Positions 35,414-43,714 are shown, counted from the first letter of the stretch. The stretch is DNA of 64,000 nucleotides from DATFVB01 sp963714035 (GCA_963714035.1 OY970224.1:1116001-1180000); one strand, 5' to 3'. The notes: generated by a model not told the origin, from the letters alone. Program-made: numbers and translations.

Positions 35414-36598
35414 TCAGCTCCGGGATGTCAATGTGAAGGAATTCACAAGCGGCGCCATCCCCTTCGACTGAACGAGAACCGAGAGATCCTCGCCGATTCC
35501 CTCCGGGTCGAAGAGGCGAAACGCTTCCAGGCGTCTGTCGCGCGCCTTCAGGGCACGGCCGTCGCGTGCCTCCCCGGCACGGCCGTCGCGTGCCTCGCCG
35601 TTACGGCTGTCGCGCGCCTCGCCGGCACGGCTGTCAGGCGCCTCCCCGGCGTCTTCGAAGAGGCCGGCCTTCATCAGGAATTCCGCCTGCCGCATCCGCG
35701 CCTCCGTCCCGAACCCCTCCTCTTCGCCCGCGCGCGCCAGATCGTCCCAGTTGACGTGGGCGGTCAGGTCGACCTCGCCGGGGCGCTCGAGCGGATCCCC
35801 GCCGCGGCGTCCCCCCGCGTGTACCGCGAGAGTTCCGTGCGGGCGGGCACCCGGGTGATACAGCACGCCGGCCCGGTGCCCGTAGTCGAACGCGACGAGG
35901 CGCCCTCGGGAAACGAGGCGAGCGAGCGAGCGATGCAGCGGCGCCGCATCGAGGTTGATCTCGGCCTCCTGCCCCTCCGCGAGCTCGATGGCGAACCGCG
36001 AGAGATATTCGTGCAGCGGCGCGGGGGCCGGCGCGGCCGACCAGCCGAAGCCGCCTCCCTCTTCCGTCACCCGCAGCTCGAGAAGGCGACCGCCGGAGAC
36101 GGTGACGCGGTGGACCGGCAGAGCGTCGTAGAGCTCGTTGGAGAAGACCCACCCCTCGAAAGGCTCGTCGATCCACTCCGCGGGATCGTCGGCAACCGCG
36201 TCCGCGAGGCCCGCCCGGGCGATCGCCGCTCTCCCCGGAGCCGAGCGTTCGACGGCGCGCAGCCGGGTCCGCCGCGACACGTCGGGAGCGAGGTCTTCGA
36301 GGGCCGCTCGGAAGTCCCTCAGCAGCCCCCCGACGCCCGCCGCGGCTTCGCAGAAGACGATCTCCGACGCGAATTCGGCCGCATCCGCCGCGAAGACCCG
36401 CGCGACGGCGCGGGCGAAGAGAGGCGAGATCGTCGGCGACGTCACGAAGTCCCCTCCCTCGCCGATCGCGGCGCGCCCCGCGTAGTAGCCGTCCGCGGCG
36501 TCGTAGAGCGCGGCTTCCATGAAATCGCGGAAGGAGATCGGGCCCTCCCGCCCGATGCGCTCCCGCAGCCGCCGGACGAGCCGGGAGTCGCCGCTCAA
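35414..36598 (-). CDS. MidA/NDUFAF7-type SAM-dependent methyltransferase (394 aa)
   Basis: The DUF185 (Methyltransf_28) pattern is clear: ISFRDFMEAALYDAADGYYA, then GEGGDFVTSPTISPLF, a SAM-binding stretch EAAAGVGGLLRDF, then FSNELYDALPVHRV and FDYGH, and near the C-terminus VDLTAHVNWDDL. Mitochondrial NDUFAF7 dimethylates an arginine of the NuoD homologue during complex I assembly; here the gene lies directly upstream of nuoA on the same strand, consistent with the same task. TTG 36598 lies four bases after the previous stop. A run of degenerate eight-residue repeats is inserted near residue 320. Confidence 0.85.
   Translation of the reverse strand: MSGDSRLVRRLRERIGREGPISFRDFMEAALYDAADGYYAGRAAIGEGGDFVTSPTISPLFARAVARVFAADAAEFASEIVFCEAAAGVGGLLRDFRAALEDLAPDVSRRTRLRAVERSAPGRAAIARAGLADAVADDPAEWIDEPFEGWVFSNELYDALPVHRVTVSGGRLLELRVTEEGGGFGWSAAPAPAPLHEYLSRFAIELAEGQEAEINLDAAPLHRSLARLVSRGRLVAFDYGHRAGVLYHPGARPHGTLAVHAGGRRGGDPLERPGEVDLTAHVNWDDLARAGEEEGFGTEARMRQAEFLMKAGLFEDAGEAPDSRAGEARDSRNGEARDGRAGEARDGRALKARDRRLEAFRLFDPEGIGEDLSVLVQSKGMAPLVNSFTLTSRS
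35533..35650. repeat. 24-bp tandem repeats within the methyltransferase gene
   Basis: Four to five imperfect 24-base units (such as GCACGGCCGTCGCGTGCCTC) encode a repeating GEARDSR/GEARDGR linker. The reading frame is kept, so it is a low-complexity linker near the C-terminus rather than a disruption. Confidence 0.8.
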
Positions 36599-36602
36599 CC
36601 GT

Positions 36603-37724
36603 TCAGGGCGCCGGCGCGCGGGGAGCCGGCGCGGCTTCCCCTCTCGAAGGCACCAGGCCCTCGACCTTCGACCGCGGCAAGCCCTCCACTCCGTACACGA
36701 GCCCGATCCCCGGCGTGCCTTTTACGGCGAGGGCATCCCGCTCCGCGAGCGCCTCCTCGCGGGTCCCGTATTCGCCGAGCATCACGCGGAACCAGAGGCC
36801 CGGTTTCGCGCCGAGATTGACGGCGACCACGTGGAGCGGGCGCCCCAGGACCTTCGCGAGACGCGCGGCGTCCCTTTCGGCGTTCTCCTTCTTCTGGAAA
36901 GAGGAGAAGTGGATCATCCAGACGGGCGCCCCTGTCCAGTCGGGCGACAGCATCGTCGAGCCGTGCGACTCGGGAATTGCGGGAGGAGGCGGGGCGGACG
37001 GCGCCACGCTCGCGACGGCCGGCGCGGAGGGCGGGCCGACGACGTGAAGCGGGGCGCCGGTCGGCGGCGCGATCGGCCCGGGGGCTGCCGTGGCCGCCGA
37101 TCGGTCGGCTGAGGCGGCGGCGTCGAACGGCGAAACGGGAGAAACGCGCCGGGTCTTCGCGAAAAACCAGACTCCGCCCCCGATGGCGACGACGAGCAGA
37201 AAGACCGCGAGCTTCCCGCCGCGGGGCCGGGGCCGATCGACCGTGTCGAACTCGATTTCCTCGGGGATGTCGTCCTCTTCTTCGGGATCCGGAGCCTCGC
37301 CCTCGGCGGCGGTCTCGGAGACGAAGGCGAACGGCTCGGGAGCGGGTCGTTCGACCATGGGTCGTCCGACGGCGCCGAAGACGTCCGATTCGTCGCCGAA
37401 AGACTCGCCGTCGGGATTCGCCGCGAGTCTCTCCTCGATCGGCTCTTCCGGGAATGGCGCGTCCTCGTTCCACCCGCCGAGGCCGATCCGTTCTCCACCG
37501 AGGTCCGACGGAAGGAGCCGCACCGCGCGCTCGGCGAGCTCGGAAAGCGCCGCGGCCGAAAAACCCGTCCGCGTCAGCCGCAGCTCTTCCGCGCACACCT
37601 GCTGTGCCGCCCGGAAAACCTCCGCGCGGCGCTCGGGCGGGATCCCGAGGCTTCGGACGACCGCCTCGACGACTTCCGTCACCCCCGGCACCCGGGGCCG
37701 TTCCCGCGGACCGTGCTCCGGCAA
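36603..37724 (-). CDS. SPOR-domain membrane protein (373 aa)
   Basis: A cytoplasmic N-terminal part of about 165 residues rich in acidic segments, one membrane helix (about 171-189, KLAVFLLVVAIGGGVWFF), a Pro/Ala-rich periplasmic linker, and a C-terminal SPOR-type domain (about 267-345: VWMIHFSSFQKKENAERDA and WFRVMLGEYGTREEALAERD). SPOR domains bind denuded glycan strands made by amidases at division sites. The start is TTG 37724 because GGGAGG lies five bases upstream; two GTG codons at 37691 and 37682 are alternatives. It follows an actin-like and an amidase gene, which makes a joint role in septal wall remodelling plausible. Confidence 0.75.
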   Translation of the reverse strand: MPEHGPRERPRVPGVTEVVEAVVRSLGIPPERRAEVFRAAQQVCAEELRLTRTGFSAAALSELAERAVRLLPSDLGGERIGLGGWNEDAPFPEEPIEERLAANPDGESFGDESDVFGAVGRPMVERPAPEPFAFVSETAAEGEAPDPEEEDDIPEEIEFDTVDRPRPRGGKLAVFLLVVAIGGGVWFFAKTRRVSPVSPFDAAASADRSAATAAPGPIAPPTGAPLHVVGPPSAPAVASVAPSAPPPPAIPESHGSTMLSPDWTGAPVWMIHFSSFQKKENAERDAARLAKVLGRPLHVVAVNLGAKPGLWFRVMLGEYGTREEALAERDALAVKGTPGIGLVYGVEGLPRSKVEGLVPSRGEAAPAPRAPAP

Positions 37725-37738
37725 GACGCCCTCCCGGC

Positions 37739-38761
37739 TCAATCCGAGAGGCTCTCCCAGTCGGTCTCCGGCGCGTCGAGCGCGATCGCCAGGCCGCCGT
37801 TCGAACCGGCGAAGACGGGGTCCTCGACGGCGCGGACGCGTCCGCCACCCATCTCGCCGAGGGTCTTCTCGAGCGCCGCCGCGAGGCCCGGGATCTGCGA
37901 CCCTCCGCCGGCGAGAATGACGTTCCGGCGGACGTCCTCCTGGTATTCCGGCTCGACCCGGGAGATCAGGTCGAGCATCGTCTCGGAGATCGGGCCGAGC
38001 AGGCTCTCGCACGCGCGCCGCATCTCCGCCGTGATGTCGAGATCCGTGGGCTTCCCGTGGACGGGCACCTTCACGACGACCGGCGCCTTCGGCTCGCCGA
38101 CGAAGCTCCCCTTTTCCTTCCAGTCGCGGACCATGTAGATCGAGAAGCGCCCGTCCGGCATCTTGTTGCGGACGAGTGTGGCGAGCTGCTCGTCGACCGC
38201 GTCGCCCGCGTTCGTGAGCGTCCGCTGGTCGTCTTCGGTCGGGTAGCGGCCGTTCATCACGCAGAAATCGGTCGTGCCGGCGCCGATGTCGATGATCATC
38301 GTGTGGAGGAGCGAGTCCATCCCGTACGCGACCGCGAACGGCTCGGACACGATCATCAGCGAGTCGGCCATCCCGGCGACCGCGTTCCGAAGGTGCTGCC
38401 GGGAAACGCGGAGCGCCTCGGCGGGCACGCCGACGACCGCGAAGACCCTCTGGCTCTCCTTCGCGCCCGCGAGCGAGATCAGATGTCCCAGGAGCTCCCG
38501 TACGGCCTGCTCGTCCTTCTGCGAGCCTTCCTTGATGAGCCCCCGTTCGAGGGGACGATGCAGATCGAGCATCGGGCGGTTGTCGAGCGCCTCTTTTCCG
38601 AAGAGCACCGCTTTCTTGACGACCTTGCGGGCGACCATGTCGACCGGCCAGCCGACGTAGCTGTCGACGACCTCGCGGGCGCCGTTCGAAGCGGAGATCG
38701 AGCTTCGGGAGGTGCCGAGGTCGATCCCGACCTGCAGCACATCGTTCTTCGATTTCGTCAT
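37739..38761 (-). CDS. MamK-like bacterial actin (340 aa)
   Basis: An actin/Hsp70-fold ATPase: phosphate-1 loop GIDLGTSRS at 12-20, phosphate-2 loop DIGAGTTD at 158-165, adenosine motif ILAGGGSQI near 282-290. Details beyond the fold point to the MamK branch rather than MreB: VGWPVDM followed by FGKEALDNRPMLDLHRPLE, VSEPFAVAYGMD, EDDQRTLTNAGDAVDE, EKGSFVGE, and RVEPEYQEDV. MamK forms cytoplasmic filaments that position magnetosomes. The ATG overlaps the amidase stop (ATGA). No magnetosome genes are near, so the filament here probably does something else, perhaps linked to the wall enzymes beside it. Family assignment is from recalled sequences. Confidence 0.8.
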   Translation of the reverse strand: MTKSKNDVLQVGIDLGTSRSSISASNGAREVVDSYVGWPVDMVARKVVKKAVLFGKEALDNRPMLDLHRPLERGLIKEGSQKDEQAVRELLGHLISLAGAKESQRVFAVVGVPAEALRVSRQHLRNAVAGMADSLMIVSEPFAVAYGMDSLLHTMIIDIGAGTTDFCVMNGRYPTEDDQRTLTNAGDAVDEQLATLVRNKMPDGRFSIYMVRDWKEKGSFVGEPKAPVVVKVPVHGKPTDLDITAEMRRACESLLGPISETMLDLISRVEPEYQEDVRRNVILAGGGSQIPGLAAALEKTLGEMGGGRVRAVEDPVFAGSNGGLAIALDAPETDWESLSD

Positions 38762-39771
38762 GAAACCCCTTTCCCCGCGGGCATCGCGGCGCGCGCGACC
38801 CCTTCGGCGGACGTTTCCGGGTCGAGGATGCGGCGGATCCCGGCATGGAGCGCGCGCGCGAGCTCGGAGCGGTATTCCGGCGTCGCGAGCCTCCGGGCTT
38901 CCTCCGCGTTGGAGATGCAGGAAATTTCGGCCAGCACGGCGGGCATCCGCGTCCCGACCAGGACGACGAGCGGCGCGGTCTTCACGCCGCGGTTCTGGAG
39001 CCGGTCGTTCACGGAGCGGAGGGCGTCGAAATACGCCGCCTGAAGCGTCGCGGCGAACCGCCGGGACTCGTCCTGCCGCACGCCGGCGTAGACGCCTTCG
39101 AGAAGCGTTCGGAAGTCGGCGAGCGAATAGCCCGACCCCGTGTTCTCGCCGCGCGCGAACCGGGTCGTTTCGGGATCGCTCGTGGCGCCGAGGTAGAACG
39201 TCTCGATCCCGACGCGGTCGGGAACGGGCATCGAGTTGATGTGGATCGAGAGGAAGAGATCCGCGTTCTCGGAGTTCGCGATCTCGACGCGGCGCTCGAG
39301 GGAGAGCGCCCGGTCGTCCGTCCGGGTGAGCACGACGGAGATCGGCTCGTCCTTCAGCAGCGCGCGCAGCCGCTCCGCGACGTCGAGCGTGATCGCCTTC
39401 TCCTCGAGCCCCTGCCGGGTCATCGCGCCCGGATCGCTCCCCCCGTGGCCCGGATCGATCACGAGCTTGCGGACGGCGAGCCGGAAGAGCGAAGGATCGA
39501 TGGCCCGCGGCGCGGGAAGCGCCACCGGCCGCGGAATCGCCGGGGGCGGAAGATCGGCCGCCGCGCGGCGCCCCGGACGCGACGCCCGGGCGCCCGGCGG
39601 GGCGATCGCGCCGGAGAACGCGACGAGAAGCGTCGCGCCGAGCCCGCCGATGAGCCATCCGCTGATCGTCCGGCGGCGGCGCAGGCCCGGCGGCCGTTCC
39701 CCGCGGGCCGTCGCGAGGTTCTCGCGGACGAGGGCGCGGATCATCTGCTGCTTGAGGCGATCTTTTCCCAT
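38758..39771 (-). CDS. N-acetylmuramoyl-L-alanine amidase, AmiC type (337 aa)
   Basis: Amidase_3 zinc hydrolase that cuts the bond between N-acetylmuramic acid and the stem peptide. Zinc ligands and catalytic residues are seen as His109 in VIDPGHGGSDPG, a glutamate in GLEEKAITLD, His177 in SIHINS and Glu282 in VLAEISCISN. The N-terminus has a basic cytoplasmic segment and one helix (about 36-56), so it is membrane-anchored in the periplasm, not freely secreted, and it lacks an AMIN domain. It is the first gene of the long minus-strand unit and is coupled by four bases to the actin gene. Confidence 0.9.
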   Translation of the reverse strand: MGKDRLKQQMIRALVRENLATARGERPPGLRRRRTISGWLIGGLGATLLVAFSGAIAPPGARASRPGRRAAADLPPPAIPRPVALPAPRAIDPSLFRLAVRKLVIDPGHGGSDPGAMTRQGLEEKAITLDVAERLRALLKDEPISVVLTRTDDRALSLERRVEIANSENADLFLSIHINSMPVPDRVGIETFYLGATSDPETTRFARGENTGSGYSLADFRTLLEGVYAGVRQDESRRFAATLQAAYFDALRSVNDRLQNRGVKTAPLVVLVGTRMPAVLAEISCISNAEEARRLATPEYRSELARALHAGIRRILDPETSAEGVARAAMPAGKGVS

Positions 39772-39786
39772 GGGCGCTGATCGCGA

Positions 39787-39792
39787 AGTGTA
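39787..39792 (-). promoter_or_regulatory. Putative -10 box of the amidase-actin-nuo unit
   Basis: TACACT on the minus strand lies 15 bases before the amidase ATG. No other gap on this strand down to nuoN is an obvious promoter except perhaps the nuoC-nuoD gap, so it may serve the whole unit. No clear -35 was found. Confidence 0.4.
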
Positions 39793-39864
39793 GCAGGGTG
39801 CTCCCTCTCCACCCCCGGGGAGCCGTTCCTGCATGCCCGCGGAGGGCGACCGAAATCCGCAACC

Positions 39865-39870
39865 TATAAT
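39865..39870 (+). promoter_or_regulatory. Putative -10 box (TATAAT) of the MoxR-type gene
   Basis: A consensus TATAAT, 28 bases before the ATG at 39899. It also overlaps an in-frame ATG at 39869, which therefore cannot be the start. No good -35 is present. Confidence 0.5.
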
Positions 39871-39898
39871 GGCCCCGGGCCGGGGAGGGACCGCGGCC

Positions 39899-41482
39899 AT
39901 GACGGCGGCCGACTCGGCAGGGGGGCGCGTGAAACCTCGGACTCTCGGAGAACTGAAGACCAGCGGTTACCGCGCGAGAAGCGTCAAGGACGAACTCCGC
40001 GAGAACCTGATCGCGGTCCTCCGCAAGGGCGAAGACCCCTTCCCGGGGATCTTCGGATACCGCCACACGGTCCTCCCGATGCTCCACAACGCGATCCTCG
40101 CGCGCCACGACATCATCCTCCTCGGGCTGCGCGGACAGGCGAAGACCCGTCTGCTGCGCTCCCTCGTCAATCTCCTCGACGAAGGGCTCCCCGCGATCGC
40201 GGGAAGCGAGGTCAACGAGAGCCCCTTCGAGCCGATCACCGGGTTCGGCCGGCGGACCGTGGCGGAGCGCGGCGACGAGACCCCGATCGTCTGGATCCCG
40301 AGAAGCGAGCGGTACCGGGAGAAGCTCGCGACCCCCGACGTCACGATCGCGGACCTGATCGGCGACATCGACCCGATCAAGGCGGCGACCCAGAAGCGGA
40401 CGTACTCCGACGAGGAGATCATCCATTACGGCATCGTTCCCCGCACGAACCGCGGGATCTTCGCGATCAACGAGCTCCCGGACCTCCAGCCGCGGATCCA
40501 GGTCGGCCTGCTCAACATCCTCGAGGAGCGCGATCTCCAGATCCGCGGGTTTCCGGTGAGGATCCCGCTCGACATCCTCCTCGTCTTTTCCGCGAACCCC
40601 GAGGACTACACGAACCGAGGGAACATCATCACGCCGCTCAAGGACCGGATCTCGTCGCAGATCCTCACCCACTACCCGGACGACGTGAAGACGGCGCGCG
40701 CGATCACGGACCAGGAAGCGTGGACGGAACGGCCCGGCGGCGTCGAGGCCGACGTGCCCGAGTACTTCAAGGAGCTCGTCGAGAAGATCGCGTTCGCGGC
40801 GCGTCAGTCCGAGTTCGTGGACCAGTCTTCGGGCGTCTCCGCGCGCATGCCGATCTCGGCCCTCGAGATCCTCTATTCGAACCTCGAACGCCGCGGGATC
40901 CTGCGCGGCGAGGAGCGCGTCTTCCCGCGGCTCTGCGACCTCCTCGCCTGCCTCCCCGCGATCACGGGGAAAGTCGAGGTCGTTTACGAGGGCGAGCAGC
41001 AGGGGACGGAAGTCATCGCGAAGAAGCTCATCTCGGGCCCCGTCGCCGATCTTTTCAAGGAAAAGTTCCCCCCCGTCGATTCGGGAAGGCGAACCGAGCG
41101 CTCGCGCACCCCGCCGCCCGAAGACCCCGAAGAGCCGCAGCCGCGCTCCCGGGCGCGTTTCCCGACCGAAGAGCCGGACAAGTTGAATCCCGTGTACCGC
41201 GAGATCGTCGACTGGTTCGCCGCGGGAAACCGCATCGACGTCTCCGACGAATCGGCGTTCTCGGACCACGCGAAGGCCCTCGACTCGGTTCCCGGGCTCC
41301 GGCGCGTCGCCGAAGAGCATTTCAAGCCCTCGTCACGCGAGGAGGCGGCGCTCGCGATGGAGCTCGTCCTCGAAGGCCTGACGCAGAACCTGAAGATCGC
41401 GCGGGAGGACCTGGATTCGAAGATCTCCTATCGGGAAATGCTCAAATTCAATCTGGTTAGGCAGAGGACGCCCGTCTCCTGA
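39899..41482 (+). CDS. MoxR/magnesium-chelatase-like AAA+ ATPase (527 aa)
   Basis: An AAA+ chaperone-like ATPase of the ChlI/MoxR group. The phosphate loop is GLRGQAKT, lacking the usual GKT glycine, as in a known subfamily of long magnesium-chelatase-like proteins. Other parts: the sensor-containing stretches GIFAINELPDLQPRIQ and VFSANPEDYTNRGNII. The C-terminal 150 residues are a charged linker followed by a small helical domain. A VWA protein that would be its partner is encoded at 42624. ATG 39899 has GGGAGGG upstream; GTG 39929 with AGGGGG is an equally good start and matches where conservation begins (KPRTLGELKTSGY). Confidence 0.85.
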   Translation: MTAADSAGGRVKPRTLGELKTSGYRARSVKDELRENLIAVLRKGEDPFPGIFGYRHTVLPMLHNAILARHDIILLGLRGQAKTRLLRSLVNLLDEGLPAIAGSEVNESPFEPITGFGRRTVAERGDETPIVWIPRSERYREKLATPDVTIADLIGDIDPIKAATQKRTYSDEEIIHYGIVPRTNRGIFAINELPDLQPRIQVGLLNILEERDLQIRGFPVRIPLDILLVFSANPEDYTNRGNIITPLKDRISSQILTHYPDDVKTARAITDQEAWTERPGGVEADVPEYFKELVEKIAFAARQSEFVDQSSGVSARMPISALEILYSNLERRGILRGEERVFPRLCDLLACLPAITGKVEVVYEGEQQGTEVIAKKLISGPVADLFKEKFPPVDSGRRTERSRTPPPEDPEEPQPRSRARFPTEEPDKLNPVYREIVDWFAAGNRIDVSDESAFSDHAKALDSVPGLRRVAEEHFKPSSREEAALAMELVLEGLTQNLKIAREDLDSKISYREMLKFNLVRQRTPVS

Positions 41483-41496
41483 ATTCGCCACTCGCC

Positions 41497-41533
41497 CCGA
41501 GTTGAAGCGGGCGCTTCGCGCCGCTTAACTCGG
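41497..41533. repeat. Palindrome of the TTAAGCG type (copy 1)
   Basis: CCGAGTTGAAGCGG and CCGCTTAACTCGG pair with one bulge, with an inner GGCGC-TTC-GCGCC. It follows the MoxR-type gene and may act as its 3' stem-loop, though no U-run follows. A relative is at 60041. Confidence 0.55.
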
Positions 41534-41606
41534 CGCGATCGCTATAGCCGCAGATCTCCGTTCTTGCTCAACCAGCCAAACGAGCCTCCTGGAGCGGGAG
41601 CCGCCG

Positions 41607-41612
41607 TAGAAT
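41607..41612 (+). promoter_or_regulatory. Putative -10 box for a leaderless aldolase mRNA
   Basis: TAGAAT ends 9 bases before ATG 41622; no ribosome site lies between. Confidence 0.4.
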
Positions 41613-41621
41613 CAGCCACGA

Positions 41622-42380
41622 ATGAACGACCGCAAGACCGATCTCCGCGCCCGCATTCGCTCCGGTGAGAAACTCCTCGGCTGCTTCCTGACCTGGCCGA
41701 CGGGCGGGATGGCGGAAGTCCTCGGTCTCGCCGAATTCGATTTCCTCGTGATCGACGTCGAGCACGGATTCCACGACGTCGAGTCGATCGAGAATCTCGT
41801 CCGCGCGGCCGACGTCGCGGGAATTCCCGCGATCGTCCGGCCGCCGCGGTTTGATTCCGACGTCGTGAGCCGTTCTCTGGACGCGGGCGCGGCCGGCGTC
41901 CTGCTTCCGCGGGTCGATGGCGCGGCCGCCGCGCAGATCGCGGTCGAGAACGTGAAGTTCCCGCCCGAGGGGCGGCGGGGTCTCGGCGGTGTCCGCGCGA
42001 ACCGCTACGGCACTCAACCGCTCGACGAATTCGTTCGCGAGTCCAACGAGAAGACGGTCGTTGCCGTCCAGATCGAGACTCCCGGCGCGCTGGACGACGT
42101 CGAGGGGATCGCCGCTCTCCCCGGCGTCGACGTGCTCTTCGTTGGCCCGAACGACCTTACACAGGCGCTCGGAATTCCCGGTAAGACCGACGATCGCCGT
42201 TATCTCGATGCGCTCAGCCGGGTCGCGCAGGCGGCGGCCGATCGCGGGAAGGCTTCCGGGATCATGCTCGCGCGCCGCGAGCAGGCCCCCGCGCTCGCCG
42301 ACACGGGTTACCGGTTCTTCACGACGAGCGACCGGTCGTTGATGCTGGAAGCGGCGCGCGCCTGGCGCGCGTCGCCTTAG
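41622..42380 (+). CDS. HpcH/HpaI-family aldolase (252 aa)
   Basis: Class II pyruvate aldolase fold. Seen are DFLVIDVEHGFHDVES with the catalytic histidine, IVRPPR with the substrate-binding arginine, and the metal-binding glutamate in VAVQIETPGALDD. These enzymes cleave 4-hydroxy-2-oxo acids (2-keto-3-deoxy sugars or homoprotocatechuate products) to pyruvate and an aldehyde, using a divalent metal. The exact substrate cannot be told. It stands between the MoxR-type ATPase and its likely VWA partner with no evident functional link. Confidence 0.88.
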   Translation: MNDRKTDLRARIRSGEKLLGCFLTWPTGGMAEVLGLAEFDFLVIDVEHGFHDVESIENLVRAADVAGIPAIVRPPRFDSDVVSRSLDAGAAGVLLPRVDGAAAAQIAVENVKFPPEGRRGLGGVRANRYGTQPLDEFVRESNEKTVVAVQIETPGALDDVEGIAALPGVDVLFVGPNDLTQALGIPGKTDDRRYLDALSRVAQAAADRGKASGIMLARREQAPALADTGYRFFTTSDRSLMLEAARAWRASP

Positions 42381-42381
42381 G

Positions 42382-42508
42382 GCGCGCGGCGATACATCGA
42401 GCGAATACGGGCGCGGGCGCCACGACCCGCGGCCTCAACATACGCCCCGGTATGCCTCGGCCGCGGGCTCGGGCACCCGCATCCCGTCTCGCTCGCGTCT
42501 CGCCGCGC
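42382..42508. repeat. Palindromic interspersed element, type B
   Basis: Left end GGCGCGCGGCGATACATCGAG with CGAATACGGGCGCG, right end CCCGCATCCCGTCTCGCTCGCG. Inner arms ACCCGCGGCC and GGCCGCGGGC pair around CTCAACATACGCCCCGGTATGCCTC-type centre (quoted core: ACATACGCCCCGGTATGC). Between the aldolase gene and the VWA gene. Confidence 0.75.
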
Positions 42509-42606
42509 TTCAAAGGTTTTCACCAGAAGTCGACGGAGCCTCTTCGGGCGGCCGACATTCGACTCGCGACTCGCCGACCCGCAACATACGGCCCCGGGCC
42601 GGGTGC

Positions 42607-42612
42607 GATAAT
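42607..42612 (+). promoter_or_regulatory. Putative -10 box of the VWA gene
   Basis: GATAAT ends 11 bases before ATG 42624. It argues against the in-frame GTG at 42615, which would be too close. Confidence 0.4.
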
Positions 42613-42623
42613 CGGTGCGGCCG

Positions 42624-43709
42624 ATGAGATACCGCTACCAGGACTACCCCGTCGATCTGCTTCGCCAGCTCCTCACCCAGGACGAGCTGACGAAGCTCTT
42701 CTGGCAGATCGTCCTCCAGACCGGCGGCGACGTCGAGGAGGCGCTCCGCTGGATGAAGTATCTGCAGGAGCGCGGATTGATCGATCCGTCGATCGACCTC
42801 GAGATGTTCCGGGAGGAGCTCGAGAAGCGTGAGCTGATCGAAAACCGCGGGGGCGCGGCCGTCCTGACCGGCGCGGCCGAGCGCCAGATCCGCCGGCAGG
42901 CGCTCGAGGAGGTCTTCTCGTCGCTGAAGAAGTCGGGCGCCGGCTATCACGCGACACCGAAGACGGGAACCGGGGGCGAGCTCGTCCCGGAAACGCGTCC
43001 GTACGAGTTCGGCGACAACCCGACGGCGATCGACGGCGTCCGGACGATCGGGAACGCCGTCCGGCGCGACGCCGAGGACATCGCTCTTCGGGAAGAGGAC
43101 TTCGAGGTCTATTCGACCGAGCACCAGACGAACTGCGCGACGGTGATCGCGATCGACATCTCGCACTCGATGGTGCTCTACGGCGAGGACCGGTTCACTC
43201 CCGCGAAGAAGGTCGCCCTCGCGATGGTCGAGCTGATCCAGGCGAAGTACCCGAAGGACACGATCGACGTCGTCCTCTTCGGCGACGACGCGAGAAGGAT
43301 CCCGATCGCCGAGATCTCGAAGACGCAGGTCGGCCCTTTCCACACGAACACGAAGGCCGGTCTCGCGCTCTCCCGGAAGATCCTCCAGCACAAGAAGAAC
43401 CCGAACAAGCAGATCTTCATGATCACCGACGGCAAGCCCTCGGCCATCTTCGATCGCGGCAAGCTCTACAAGAACCCGTTCGGCCTGGACCTCAAGATCG
43501 TCAACCGGACGCTCGAGGAGGCGGACGCCTGCCGCCGCGACGGCATCACGATCACGACGTTCATGATCGCGACGGATTCCTACCTCGTCGAGTTCGTCGA
43601 GAAGCTCACGAAGATCAACCGCGGCCGCGCGTATTACGCTTCGCCGTACAACCTGGCCGAGTTCCTTTTCTCGGACTACATCAAGAACAGAAAGAAGTTC
43701 TTGCGCTAG
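42624..43709 (+). CDS. VWA-domain protein, MoxR partner (361 aa)
   Basis: The C-terminal two thirds form a von Willebrand factor A domain with a complete metal site: DISHS at 178-182, a threonine in HTNTKAGLAL, and ITDGKPS. The N-terminal 100 residues are helical and basic. MoxR-type AAA+ ATPases act with VWA proteins in protein maturation or metal insertion, and one is encoded 1.1 kb upstream on the same strand. There is no signal peptide, so it acts in the cytoplasm. The ATG is chosen over the upstream GTG because of the -10-like box. Confidence 0.85.
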   Translation: MRYRYQDYPVDLLRQLLTQDELTKLFWQIVLQTGGDVEEALRWMKYLQERGLIDPSIDLEMFREELEKRELIENRGGAAVLTGAAERQIRRQALEEVFSSLKKSGAGYHATPKTGTGGELVPETRPYEFGDNPTAIDGVRTIGNAVRRDAEDIALREEDFEVYSTEHQTNCATVIAIDISHSMVLYGEDRFTPAKKVALAMVELIQAKYPKDTIDVVLFGDDARRIPIAEISKTQVGPFHTNTKAGLALSRKILQHKKNPNKQIFMITDGKPSAIFDRGKLYKNPFGLDLKIVNRTLEEADACRRDGITITTFMIATDSYLVEFVEKLTKINRGRAYYASPYNLAEFLFSDYIKNRKKFLR

Positions 43710-43714
43710 TCGCT

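Noticed and set aside
36603..39771. A magnetosome gene island around the MamK-like gene
   Set aside because: No mamA, B, E, I, L, M, O, P, Q or mad genes are recognisable nearby; neighbours are wall enzymes and complex I.
39869..39871. ATG 39869 as start of the MoxR-type gene
   Set aside because: It lies inside the TATAAT promoter box and so would not be transcribed properly.
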